Origin: Harmonia axyridis
Lineage: Eukaryota; Arthropoda; Insecta; Coleoptera; Coccinellidae
DNA: 64,000 nt
NCBI RefSeq assembly: GCF_914767665.1
Contig: NC_059501.1
Location: 7,008,501 to 7,072,500, forward strand
Reading direction: 5' to 3'
Made by a program: the position numbers and the translations under genes
The notes under the pieces: model-generated
Seen by the model: only the letters and a program-made list of their open reading frames with translations
What the model was told of the DNA's origin: nothing
Database searches by the model: none
Shown here: positions 45,490 to 57,297 of the stretch, in pieces
Position numbering within the stretch: the first letter of the stretch is position 1
How the letters are laid out: every line of letters begins with the position of its first letter

Positions 45490-47415
45490 AGCGTGCAAAT
45501 TCAACTGGTAACCGACGCTTCTTCTCATTGTTCGAAATTCGAAAGTAACGATGCGGGAATTTGTAATCAGGTTGGCGTTTTAGTCGACTATTTGGGGTTT
45601 TTTTTAGGTTATGTCGCGTTGTAGTCGTTCGGAGGTCACTGCGACTGTTGTGTCTGACTGCCGGTGATCTGCCGGTACATGACGGACTGTGAGGGTAGGG
45701 TTGACGTCACGTGGTGCTGTTCGTTTTGATAAGGGTAACATGTTACGACGTAAGAGAAAACCGGACTTGATGATCGATCTTGTGTTACGGCTCTCTTGAG
45801 GTCCTGAAGGATAAAATTGGCGTAATACTGAACGGTGAGTATTCGCCAATGAAAAGGAGAATCTTAGGGATAGCTCCAATTTTACACATCATAAATTCGT
45901 TTACGTTAGATTAGCAGATAAAAGAATAAAACTATTAACTTATGTGAAACAGTATAATTCACTACAATACAATAGCATACAGTAACAAACCACAGTGAAA
46001 GAATCTTTGGACCTGGTGTTCAACCACAGCACTAAACTCAGTCAGGGACTTTTGAGTGTAATTTCATGAATGCACTAATTGCACTCTTGGATACAGCAAA
46101 TACATAATGTACAGTCAGACTGTAATCTTTTGCCCATTGATGAACCTAATCACGGCATAAAAGATCCTAACCTACACTGGAAATTTCAAGTTTCTAGATC
46201 CTTCCGTTCGAAAGTTATCATGTGAACCGAATTCGAAAATTTCAGACATTTTATGGAAAACTAACATTTTCTGAAATTACTTTTTTTGAGTAGATATTAA
46301 TTAAAATCGATAAGCTTTGTTGAAGGTTTGGCATAATTCTTCACGAATCTTTCTCTTCGCCTTTGTCAAGATAAAAGAATATTTGTGTTACTCAGTTTTC
46401 AGGAATTAGTAAATAATACGAAAATATTCAGCCAAACTCGCCTTCAAAGTAGATTCTTTCAGAAATAAAACATCTACGGTAATGAATAGTTAAAAAAAGT
46501 TGAATTTTTATTAGGAATCGACTTCAGTAATCGCCGTGATTTCTATTCTGTCTTCTACTTATCTCACTACAGTATAACGCATCGCATCGCAGAGAAAAAA
46601 CTCGGCCAAATCGGCTGAATCCAGTAAATAAATACATATCTTTTTTGATAAATAATTTAATGAATTAATCATCTTAATATTTGTATTCCTTCATTAAGAA
46701 GTAAGATTACCATTCTAAGATGAAAGAGACACTTCAATTCGAAATATTTCATTTGAGATTTAGATGAAGCAGAATCTAATATTGTAACCGTTCTCAACAG
46801 TGTTTAACACGTGTATTTATTATAAGAACCAAAGTATGGAGATAAGATATAACATTCAATCCCCACTGCCATGCATTCCAAAAAGGCGTCAGACGAAACT
46901 AGAACAACTTTTCGAGTTATCAATTCAATCATAACCTAATAAAATCAGCTGACTGTAAAATTAATCGTTGTACCACAAAACGTTAACGTGCGGCAAATTC
47001 ACAATGGTTTGATTACAAGCCAAGAGGGCCATTAATAAAATGTTAAATTGTTGGTGAAATTCAGACTTAATAATGCGATATTAACAATAATTAGTACCCT
47101 CCGTTACATAGATAGTTCACTAAGTAATTGTTGTTCATTTTGTAAGAGTCGAATAAAATTGTGGAGCATGGTTTCTAAATTCGTTATCTCGATCGTATCT
47201 GGCTGGATTGTTCTCTCGAACTGTGTATAGTGTTTAGTTTCGGGAGGAATTTTGGCAGTGGAAATTTTATTCTCTGTCCAATTTGTGAAAAGAGGTTTTC
47301 TCTCAAATATGAAAAACATGACCATAACAGATGTTTGATATAAACTTCTTATCTGAATAAATTAACTGACAACAATGACATAGTAATAATCCACATCTCA
47401 TATAATAAGGGGTTT
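45490..47415. other. Non-coding stretch, possible intron
   Basis: The moderately GC-rich section 45540-45860 follows the possible first exon. After that the DNA is AT-rich. The minus ORF at 45604-45879 is a composition artefact. I see no gene. Confidence 0.45.
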
Positions 47416-47418
47416 AAC

Positions 47419-49458
47419 AAGCCAAGTAGCTTGACATTTTAACCAACCACTTGACTTGAAAATCAAGCTTCGTGAAAAATTACATACTTGAGCTTGACCT
47501 GACTAAATTATAGATATTTATTGCTTGACTTGTTATCAAGCTACCTGATATTACTGGAGGTTGATATGCACGTGTCGCACGGCATATATTTCTGCAATCT
47601 TGTGCACGCTTAGACTAAATAAGGGGATTCCTCGAGCGCCGGAAGACTGGAGCAGTCGCCAGTGTGACTTTATTAGTAGTTTTCTCACATTTCTATGAAA
47701 TCTATTGGTAGATTTCCACGCCAGCATCTTCAGCTCCGGTTGAAAGACAATTTTCCAGAGCTGTTCTCACAGTTACAAATTTTTAGTGATAATGCTCCTA
47801 CATAATATCCATGCTATTATATAATATATATGATGAGATTCTTTTTTCGATTGATTCCTGTGGTGAATTAATCAATATCGAACATTTTCCATCGTGATTA
47901 TTCTTTGTTAGTTCCCTTTAGTATTTTTATTTTGTCGTTCATTAGTTATTCTCATAATTTTTGCCAACACTTTATGAAAACCATACATTCAATCACCGTT
48001 TTAATGATTGATATTGAATATTGAATTGATATTTTTCAATTAATTGCTGAGATGCGTAAGCGAGAATATAAAGACTCAAAAATAACTAATGAACCATCGT
48101 ATAATATTGAAAAATATAGAAATATATCTTACAGAATTAATATTTGGAAACTTTAAACGTCATTATCAACAAAAAAAAAGTTTTCCGCACTCATTCATTA
48201 ACATCCTGGATAATTCTAGAGCAAAAAAACTTGAATTATTTCATTGAATTAACAAATGAAAATCAACAAAATGAGTAAATCAGTGCGGAAATATTTTTAT
48301 CCAGCAACAGTCAATTTTTCGAATAAATGAAAACGAAAAACAAAGAATTTCATTGTTTTCCATCTCAATACAAATTATCTAATTGAAACGGACGCATCCA
48401 TCATCTAAAATCACTATAACAATGAGCAATCAGCATTAGACGGAAGCTTCGCCAAATTCCGACTCTATTTTTCCATGTTAAACAACAGCAGAACAAGATA
48501 AACATATATATTCATTATTAGGCGCATTATGACCGATAAACATTGCATCATAACGTCGCTGTAGGTGGAACTAAAAATCCGTCCACGTTCTGTTGCTGAA
48601 CAGACAATGGTCGACAATTTATCAATCCAGAATATTTAATTAGAATAAGCGGACAACGGAATCATAGAGATTTATGCGCGAAAGCGATGCGACAACTTTA
48701 AAATTGATTTAATTAAAATTTCGTCACAGCTCCGATAGACCAGGGAACCCTCGGATAGGGTGTACCGCAGACTTTTAGGACGTGGCTCTTGGCCCTTAGA
48801 AAATGCGAAAAAATTCAATTATTTCACTTTCAACAGGTGGAAGAAAAATTTGAAAAAAAAAGTTTAATTGGTTATGCAACAAGAATATAAAGCGACAGAA
48901 GATCTCTTCAATCACGGTTCATTTCTTGATTTCAAGTCAAAAATAAAAAAAAATTAAGTTTCTTAATAATGAGAAATCTCCAAGCTTTGTTTGATTTCAT
49001 AATTTTCCCTCCAGGATCTAAGACACATGAGGCATCTTATAGATTTGTCGCCTAACCTATTGCGTGTTTTTGTAACTGTAAGAGCAGATCTGGAAAATTG
49101 TCTTTCAACAGGAGCTGAAGATGCTGGCGTTGATAATAATCCTTGGCCATTTTGGCCAAGTTGGGAAAGATATTTCTGAAACTACTAAAATCTACCAATA
49201 GATTTCATAGAAATGTGAGAAAACTACTAATAAAGTCACACTGGCGAATTCTTCAGTCTCTCGGCGCTCGAGGAATCCCCTTATTTAGTCTAAGCGCGCA
49301 CAAGATTGTAGAAATTAGCTCAAGTAATATCAAGTAGCTTGATAACAAGTCAAGCAATAAATATCTAAAATCAAGTCAAGTCAAGCTCAGGTATGTAATT
49401 TTTCACGAGCTTGATTTTCAAGTCAAGTAGTTGGTGAAAATGTCAAGCTTCTTGGCTT
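47419..49458. mobile_element. 2-kb element or pair with long inverted repeats
   Basis: The arms 47419-47780 and 49070-49458 are inverted copies. Shared landmarks include AAGCCAAG-AGCTTGACATTTT, CTTGACTTGAAAATCAAGCT, TAGACTAAATAAGGGGATTC, CTCGAGCGCCG and CAGTGTGACTTTATTAGTAG. The right arm carries about 58 extra bases with CTTGGCCATTTTGGCCAAG. The 1.3-kb interior is AT-rich and has no supported gene. It is either a fold-back transposon or two opposite copies of a CAAGTCAAG-rich repeat. Confidence 0.75.
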
Positions 49459-49469
49459 AATGAATCCCT

Positions 49470-51095
49470 CAGCGAAAGAACAATCATAGAGTATAATTTG
49501 ACACTTCGAAGATTGTATTTTGGTCCATTCATCACTGGTATTCGTGTCCTGACTTTTTAAATATTCAACTATGTAGTGGCAAAGAGGACAGGGGAAATAA
49601 AAATCCTTAATGAGATGCCGACGTTTCGACCTTTATTTCTGGTCTTTTTCAAGGCTGGAAACAGAACTACATTGAAAATATGGGGCGTAACATAGTGCCA
49701 TAATATAAAAAAATATACTCTAGTAGGTATAGAAATAAAATACAACAGAGCAATATAAAAACATACTTAAAAACACATACCTATTCATATGGATTATCCC
49801 ACATAATATTCTGAGTTGAATATTGTATTTTGGGTTACTTGACAGACAGTAGAAGATTCAATTGAAACGAAAATGATTCTATCTTATTTTATTATACCCG
49901 GGGAAAACAGCTAGTTGTATATAATGAACGAAAAACAAATACATTCTCATTTTTGAGCCAATCAATTACCAACATCTAATTAAAACGTAGGTGTATTGCG
50001 TATATTCTCAAGAATCAGCAAACATGGAAACTGTCGTCTATGTTGGTGGTTTATCCCAATGAAATTTCTCATCCGTGGGCATACGACATAATAAATGAAC
50101 GTATCGTAAATAACCAATTAAACCTTTCATTAGACAAATTAATTGCAAACCATAGTCAGATCGTAAATCATGTTTTTATTTTTGTTTGTGTTGGTTTGTA
50201 CTTGTTGAGTTGTTAGCGTCATGTTAATTGATTATCAGGAAATATTATGCTAAGATTACAACTTAACTTTCAGAGAAACAATTTTAATTTGTCTATTTTT
50301 TTTTCAGGTAAGATGTTCCATCCAGAATTTTCAGTGTTGTGAGTACGTATTTTTTTGGTTTAAAATGTTCCACTCCGAAAATATCTAAAATGCTATTTCA
50401 ATAAGATACAAACACCGAATTTGGTTCTCTTTTGATTTATTGCTGAAGAAACTAAAACGTGAAAGACACACAGGGCGATATGACGTAAACAATGTCGCAG
50501 CACAAAAGTTTTCGTTTTTCAAAGGTAGAAAAAACTTTCCCTCCAGGAGAAAGCGTAACGATAATAGAGTGAACTTTGTAAAGGGAAGCTTGACACCCTT
50601 AAAAGATCGTCCCTTAGCTTCTCGATCAGCCACGGAAGGTTGTAAAACGTTTAACATCCTCTTGTTCCTCTCCTTTGCCACTGTCTCCCCCCTCTAAACA
50701 AAAGAACAAGGGCAGGTGCGGCACTCAAGATTTTTTTTATCGCTGAACTTTACTTCTTATCGTTATTGGTGAGCTAATTGTCCAATTAAATTCAATCTGA
50801 TTATGTGTTTTTTATCGATTTAAATTTGCAGTTACCGCTTTTGAGCGGTTAAACATAGACAATAAAGTTACACGAAATTCGTCTTCTTTGTGTGTGAATT
50901 GTAATAATTAATTTAATAATCGCAGGTGCTGGTTGGTGACTGCCATTTGCAAATACGAATCTTGACCTTCAAGTTGCATAATTACATAAGTGAATGTATC
51001 TCACGTATTCCATCCATTTTATTTATCGATTTATGAGGGGAAGCTCTTAAGTGTTAGAGTGTCCCAGAATTGAAGAAAAGTTTTTATAATTGATG
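49470..51095. other. Non-coding stretch
   Basis: This holds a Penelope/hammerhead-like motif at 49612-49660, then AT-rich DNA. The opposed ORFs at 50385-50697 overlap each other and are unsupported. No gene is seen. Confidence 0.5.
49612..49660 (-). ncRNA. Degenerate hammerhead-like motif of Penelope type
   Basis: The minus strand gives CTTGAAAAAGACC, AGAAATAAA, then GGTCGAAACGTCGGCATC. GACC and GGTC can pair as stem II around a 9-base loop, and CGAAAC is the second conserved core block. The first block should be CTGATGA but reads CTTGAAAA, so it should not cleave. CGAAACGTCGG next to such a stem is known from Penelope-like element ends. Confidence 0.35.
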
Positions 51096-51100
51096 AAAAA

Positions 51101-52068
51101 ATCAGATATAGGGAGCATATGTCATTTTCAGTAAGCAAATTTTGTCCCCAAATGAACTATCAAATTCAACATGAAGCGCGCGGAAATGAAAACATATCAG
51201 TGATACGATATTTCACTCAATTCGCGAGTTTCTCCACAAAGAACGCACTTCTTATGTCCCATAGTGAATCAACGTTTCATTTTAACTCAAAATATATTGA
51301 AATAAATACCTAAATATATCAGAAACTCAGAAAACAAAATCCAAGCGCGCCAAACGAGTTGAAACAACCGATGACACGAGGAGAGCAAAAGTTTCCAAAC
51401 CTTGGATTTCAGCAGGTAGATACATAATAGTTATTTATAATACAAGTGCAGAAGGCATTGATATTCTTCCACGAGTTCAAAATTCAAAAACGAGCCACGA
51501 AGTGGCGAGTTTTGGAATGAACGAGTGGTAGAATGAGCCTTCTGTACGAGTATTATACACTATTTTCTCTAATTCATTGCATTTTCATTGAAATTAATGA
51601 AATATTTCCATAAATATATTTTAGTGATTTTTGCATTGAAAAATGTTGGTTGGCAGAACTGATTTCTTTAAGGCAAATTGATGAATTGACAGATAAAGCC
51701 GTGGCGGAAAGTTCGGAGTGCCAACATAGAATAATGAAATATAACCATGAAAACTGTGCGTTTCTGATATATTCTCGCACGATTTTGTTCTACAAGATGT
51801 GGAAGAATGAACGGAATAACCACAGAATTAGAGAAAATAATATTCTGCTCATTATAAATTCGACAATTAGGAAAAATATCGGATTCTAAATATTCAAATA
51901 CGCATATTTAATTGAGAACCGCTCGAATACATTTATTTCATTCAATATAATATACATTAGAAACGATACAGTAAAATTGTTCATTTGAAATCTGACAACG
52001 TAATCTAACCATGTTGGGGATATGTAAAAATTACATATACTCCCTCTATCTATGTTTATTACTCTATG
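51101..52068 (-). mobile_element. hAT-like MITE family, copy 4, split by another repeat
   Basis: It is oriented opposite to the other copies. The right border, CTATGTTTATTACTCTATG, is intact. The left border has lost about 14 bases of the end repeat (ATCAGATATAGGG). Perfect duplications ATGAAAAA flank it (51093-51100 and 52069-52076). The family sequence stops near 51428 at GCAGGTAGATACA and resumes near 51843 with ATATTCTGCTCATTATAAATT, so a repeat of about 410 bases has inserted into it. Confidence 0.88.
51437..51842 (+). mobile_element. Palindromic dispersed repeat, type A, copy 2 (nested)
   Basis: This is the same repeat as 20885-21262, inserted in a MITE. The first 110 bases are a palindrome whose arms are GTGCAGAAGGCATTGATATT... 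and the inverse of ...GAATGAGCCTTCTGTAC, with an inner GAGCCACGAAGTGGCGAG. A further inverted pair, ATTTTCTCTAATTC and GAATTAGAGAAAAT, brackets the rest. The ORF in it (MAELISLRQIDELTDK...) is not kept in the other copy. Confidence 0.7.
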
Positions 52069-52079
52069 ATGAAAAAGAT

Positions 52080-53260
52080 ACACTTTCTTTATCGGTGTCA
52101 AAGTGACTAAACCTCATTTTTCAGTTGACATTTTGATATTTGAGTGAATTTAACGATGTAAAAAATAACAAAAAGCTGAAATTCCAATAAATCATTCAGT
52201 ATTGAAAGACATTTATCCTTTGTGAAAATAACAAGAAGCATATTCATTTCAATTTTGTTTCCTTTATTTTCAGAACGTTTCACTAAAACATCTTTATTAT
52301 TGTACATATGAATTATCTTCGTTAGTTGACCTTGAAAATTTACCCAACTAATAATTTCAACACAGCATATTACAAAACAGTCAAAATAACGTCCAATTCC
52401 TTTTTTGCTCTGCGTTGTAAATCGATTTACCCCTCGGTGAAAGTTGTTTCAACCTTGGACCCTCGGATGTTCATTGTTTTTTCCTCCGTCTGAAGCCACC
52501 CCTGCAAACGCTCGAATAAAAGCATAAAAAGATGAGGCGAAGAGGCCACATTAAAATGCCGCTGCTTATCTGGAGCCTTCGCACTTTGGAAGTGAAAGTT
52601 GAAAAAGTACACTTTGAAAATTTCTGATTTATGAGGGCGCTCTTGAAGTATGAATAAATGACTTTGTAGAATCTTCACAATTCCCGGGATCGGTCTTTAG
52701 AATTTTACATAATGTGACGCAAAACTGCATAAATATGCGTCGGTGTCAAAAAGATTGAATAATGGGTGTACGGAAACCGTGTTGTCTGACTACCTTTGAG
52801 GGTCGTTACTTTGAGTCAAGGTATGACGGATTTTACCTTGAAGTTTGATTTTTTTAAATATTCTTATGGGAGGTTTATTGAAATTCGATAGATTTTTTGT
52901 TGGAGAGAATTACAAGTGATTTTAATTTTAGACATGATACAGTTACAAATTTAAATACCCGTCTAACGTATGTTGTTGATTAATTTTAAAACCGATCAAT
53001 GTTTCTTAAATTTTTCATCTCTCGATTTGTGGCAGTCTTGTGTTATTATAGTAAATTCTTTTAGTATTTTAATGTTTTTGGAATGTTTGTTCTGAAGGAC
53101 TTTCAATTTGTCCAAATGATTTCGAAAACCATTCATCAGATTCTGCTGAATTTTTGTATGCAAATGGAAAGATTTCTGAAATTTATTTGTATATTTATTG
53201 GTATAATTTTTTATACATGCATCACAATCCTTCATTTATGAATTAAAATTTAATCATGTG
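52080..53260. other. Non-coding stretch
   Basis: No gene is seen. The minus ORFs at 52427-52678 and 52996-53235 have no splice or start support, and the second is a Lys/Asn-rich frame in AT-rich DNA. Confidence 0.5.
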
Positions 53261-53269
53261 AAGAAAAAC

Positions 53270-53645
53270 GCTTCAACAACGTTTTGAAATTGTAGAATTG
53301 TTCTATCAAAATCAGTACCTACTCTTTTGTGAATATTGAGAGAAATTTCAAAGACGATATCATACATTTCATCGACTCACTATTCGGCATACAGCTTGTT
53401 TCTAAATTGAAGGCTCAAATGAAAATGATTGCTCGGATCATATAAAAAAAGTCCTATAAACATTGGCTCGCAAACGCTTTGTTTTCGAGATATCTTAGTA
53501 TTCACAAATGAGTACTGCTTTCAATGAAACAATTCAACAATTTTTAATGATATTGAAGAGTATATCTTCCAATGAGTGAATGGCTAAACCTACTGAACAC
53601 AAATGGCACAAGAAATGTCAAATAATTATACACACTATAACCATT
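53270..53645 (+). pseudogene. Mariner transposase N-terminal remnant and 3' end
   Basis: Near 53283 the + strand reads FEIVELFYQNQ, the start of the helix-turn-helix part of DD41D-like mariner transposases. Sequence related to the right end of the MITE at 5296-5545 (CCTACTGAA, AAATGTCAAATAAT, CTATAACCATTT) lies at 53585-53645. Between them only unrecognisable sequence remains. Confidence 0.45.
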
Positions 53646-53744
53646 TCAAATTGTATCTATCGAAATAGTATATTCTGAAACGAGTTGCAGAATTGACTCC
53701 TATTCGAACACGAAATTTTTCGAAATTTGTTTACTTTTTTAGAA

Positions 53745-54215
53745 CGCATATGTGTTGGAATTGCTTTCTGCTACGAGTATTAGACTAAATTTTTTTTATT
53801 TCAGTCGAGTTTTGTGAAATATTGTCGCAATTCAATGAAAAATTCTGATTATATATCCTAGTGACTTTTGTATTGTATCTTAGCAGTTGGTGTGACTGTT
53901 ACGAAAATTGACAGATTACGGAATATGAATTTGAATCGTATGTTTCGAATTTTGAAATAATTTATAATTACGCATTAAATTCGTGAATTATATCTGACGA
54001 AATCGATTTAACATCCTCAGAATTAAGAGAAATTTCGAATAATGTTGCGAATCATTTGACTATATCCAAATTATTCTATCTAGGATCGAAAGTCAGTGTT
54101 GAAAACCACAAAACGAAAAGTATAACTGGAAGCAATGCTGTAATGAGTTCATTACAGGACTGTTCTTGGTAATGTAATGAACTCATTACGATACTGAAAT
54201 AGAGAAAACCTACGA
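53745..54215 (+). mobile_element. Palindromic dispersed repeat, type B, copy 1
   Basis: This matches 59340-59825 along its length. Left ATTTTTTTTATTTCAGT and right ACTGAAATAGAGAAAA are inverted. Near the right end GTAATGAGTTCATTAC and GTAATGAACTCATTAC make a 16-base hairpin. In both copies one frame reads SDEID.T..E.REI.NNVANH, which may be the remains of an element-encoded or captured peptide. It is probably related to type A through the CTTCTG..ACGAGTATTA.AC and TTTTCTCTA words. Confidence 0.7.
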
Positions 54216-54279
54216 GTAGACGACAAAAGTGCGTGATGCGAAAATTAAAAAAAATGTTCATAATTTAAACTAGCATATT

Positions 54280-54740
54280 GCAACGCCTCCCTCAATTTCA
54301 CACGAAACTCAAATCCCATCCCGAATATTCAATGCACGAAAATCGCCGCGATCGACTGGAACCGTCAATAACCCCGTCAAACTCGTTTATAACCGCCCCC
54401 CACCAACCCCCGCGCGCGCCACCCCTGGGACGCCCGTCCGTCAACACGCCCGCCCGTCGGCGGAAGTTACACGCAGATATTTCAGAGCGGAACCCCGCCC
54501 GGGCGCCGACACAGATAGGAAAATGCATCTGCTCCATCCGTCCGAAATAATATAACGCTCAGATTTATGGCCTTTCGATAATTTTATAAAGCGATTATTT
54601 TATTAAACAATACAATCGAACAAAACGCCGACGTAATTTATGGGCGTCGGGCGCGAGCGGTGAGGGGGGAGAGAGAGAAGAGCTGGCCGATCGGCGTGAA
54701 GCGCCGAGGCCATAAATCGCGATGATTTCAATCGAGTGTG
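54280..54740. promoter_or_regulatory. GC-rich island with TTTATGG sites
   Basis: A strongly GC/CpG-rich block (54350-54530) is followed by three TTTATGG or CCATAAA sites (54564-54570, 54637-54643 and 54710-54716) with further AT homeodomain-like words, then GAGAGAGAGA. The ORFs on both strands in the GC-rich part are composition artefacts. It resembles a developmental enhancer or promoter. Confidence 0.35.
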
Positions 54741-54744
54741 CATC

Positions 54745-55440
54745 TATGAACATCGAGAGCGGAAGTGCGGGAGATGTTCCATTATTTTATTGATAGAATT
54801 TCACGGCGAAGTTGGCTGGGGCAGCTGAGGGGGTTTGTTTGGGAGGGGGTTTGGTTTTGGTACGTTATTTTTCGGTGATAAATCAGCGAAAAACTGTTTT
54901 TAACGTTACCCGAAATTTTCACAGTTCACTGCGAATTTAATATTGGGCATTTGACGGCCTAGGGGTGCTAAATGTTGTTTATGGTCGAGATTTGTACAAT
55001 AGTTTATAAACGAACACGTTTTCAGGCGAAAAAGAGAATAAAAAGTTCTTCTCGTTAGAATTTTTATCAGCCTGGACTTGAATTGCTTGGTTGGCAGGTT
55101 TCTGGTCACAATAAAGAATTTGTCATGTAGGGAAATTCCTCTAAACTTCTGCACTTTCTATGAACTCTTCAATCTCAAAAAGTTCTTTCTAATAAGAAGA
55201 TAAAAGTAAGGGAAAAATACTAAATCTTGTACATTAGCAATGATTTTCCAACTTGCCAAGCTCAAGCCAAGTAGCTTGAAAATCAAGCCAAGCCGTGAGT
55301 TCCTAGTAATGCAGTTTGGTAGGTTTCAAGTCAATTTCTAAGAGATACGGGTTTTTAGTTTGTGAAGTTGGTAATTTTTTGAACTAAAGAACTTGGACGA
55401 GAAAAAAATGCAAAAATTCAGAAACGAATGAGAGCCCTTA
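54745..55440. other. Non-coding stretch
   Basis: No gene is seen. A short CAAGCCAAG-rich piece at about 55245-55310 belongs to the family of the 47.4-49.5-kb inverted repeat. Confidence 0.5.
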
Positions 55441-55442
55441 TA

Positions 55443-56356
55443 AAGGGTGTTTTTTTTTCGAGGTATATAACTTTAAGTTGGCATTACTGTTCAAGATGGC
55501 GACCGATTCAACAGCTGTCAAATGATTTGTTCTCAGTTTGGTTTGGCAATTCATCATGAATAGACTCACGCTTGCAAATAGTGCAATTTTATTTCGCAAA
55601 TAATGGTTCTGTGCGGAATACGTATCGCGCACTACGTCCATTAGCGATGAAGCGCACTTCTGGTTGAATGGCTACGTCACGAAACAAAACTGCCGCATTT
55701 GGAGTGAAGCTAATCCTCAAGTGTATGTCGAAACACCGTTACATCCAGAAAAACTGACTGTTTGGTGCGCTTTATGAGCTGGTGGAATCATTGGTCCGTA
55801 CTTCTTCAAAAACGATGATGGCCAGAACGTTACAGTCAATGGTGATCGGTATAGAGCCATGATTACTAACTTTTTCATTCCTGAATTGAACAACCATGAT
55901 TTCCAGGAGCTGTGGTTCCAACAAGACGGCGCAACATGTCACACACATCGTGCCACAATCGATTTATTGAAAGACGTTTGGTGACCGCCTAATTTCACGT
56001 TTTGGACCTGTGAATTGGCCTCTAAGATCTTGTGATTTAACACCACTAGACTACTTTCTGTGGAGCTATGTAAAGTCATTGGTCTATGCGGATGAGCCAC
56101 AAACCCTTGACCATTTGGAAGACAACATTCGCCGTGTTTTTGCCAATATACGGCCACAAATGTTGGAAAAAGTCATTGAAAATTGGACGTCCAGATTGGA
56201 CTACATCCGAGCCAGCCGTGGCTCGTGCCAGAAATCATATTTAAAATGTAATGCCACAAGATTATCTTGCGGATAAATAAAATTCATGTCAATCGAATAA
56301 TCCATCGTTGTTTTATTGCAATTTAAAGTTCTATAGCTCTAAAAAAAAACACTCTT
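55443..56356 (+). mobile_element. Mariner (DD41D type) internal-deletion derivative, copy 2
   Basis: The ends AAGGGTGTTTTTTTTTCGAGG and the inverse of CTAAAAAAAAACACTCTT, with TA on both sides (55441-55442 and 56357-56358), define a 914-bp element. It shares with the element at 34527-35445 the fusion of ...RALRPL to ...SDEAHFW (about 55640), so both descend from one deletion derivative. Its coding part is broken differently. Confidence 0.9.
55600..56245 (+). pseudogene. Broken DD41D mariner transposase
   Basis: The catalytic region begins SDEAHFWLNGYVTKQN with the first Asp present (GAT 55646-55648). A TGA replaces Trp after LTVWCAL. A 2-base loss after LLKD near 55975 shifts the frame. After that, NWPLRSCDLTPLDYFLW continues in a second frame (open 56010-56276). 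A further deletion after RASRG destroys the C-terminal end. The expected triad residues are therefore present but spread over two frames. Confidence 0.88.
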
Positions 56357-56359
56357 TAT

Positions 56360-57295
56360 TTATTGATACAATACATGCCTGTTTACTTGAATATTAGATG
56401 TGGATAATTTCATTCGTTCTTTCGGTTGCTATTAGGTATAATTTGTTTGACATTGTTGTCAGTATTTCTGGATACATTTGTTCATATCAAAACTATTTCA
56501 ACGCTCACAATCGAGTTCTGACGTTAGCAAGTCCACATACTTGATAACATAAGATACCATCTGGTGGTCGTAAGTCCCGAATTCCTATAGAAAATATCCA
56601 AAAACCTCAACCTCGCCAGATATTCAAATCTTTCATATCTTTTTTTTTGTCCTCCATTCCAAGCAACGCTTTCCATATTTCGCATTCAGAGGAACGAAAC
56701 ACCAGATACGAATATCTTTTCACGACCGGATGAATACCGGAAAGCCTTCAACCCTTCCTCGAGCGCGGGCGCAACGGCTGTTCTTTCGGGTTCACCTTAA
56801 ACGGGGAAAATACATCTTTCTTTACACTTCAGCAGGTATCGGTAATGTATTATAGAGGCCACGTAGTCGCTAGGGCGAAACGGGTGATAACGGGTCCTGC
56901 TCCCGGAGTCTGTATGGAGGGGTCTGGAGTGAATTTCCTTCCGATCTCCCCTTCGCCAGCTTTTGGAGGTGGCGAGGAGCCTGGACTGTGAAACTTGGGA
57001 AGTCGGGGTTGTTGGAGTGAAAGAGTTGGGTTGGAAGCGGCTTGGTGAAGAATTAGGCGTTTTCAGTCGATGCACTGGTCTTTGGAGTCATCTTTATTTC
57101 ACGACAAAAATGATTTTTCTGAGAATTTCTCTGGCACAAAGAACTCGGCCTCCTAAAATTTTGCTGAAGTTGGTTGTCCAAGAACTTTCGTAATTTTTCA
57201 TCGATTCCAATTATTTTCACGCCAAATTAAGGATAAATTTGTTGGTATTGAAATGAAGTCCAGAAAAATTTCCAAAATTGTTCATAGCTTATTTA
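56360..57295. other. Non-coding stretch
   Basis: A GC-richer block lies at about 56740-57060. ORFs on both strands there overlap and are unsupported. No gene is seen. Confidence 0.45.
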
Positions 57296-57297
57296 TA

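Noticed and set aside
51650..51889. A 79-codon frame, MAELISLRQIDELTDK...
   Set aside because: It lies within the type A repeat nested in a MITE, and the frame is not preserved in the other type A copy at 20885-21262.
54278..54550. Overlapping frames on both strands in the GC-rich island
   Set aside because: Long frames on both strands at the same place come from few AT-rich stop codons. There are no splice sites or domains.
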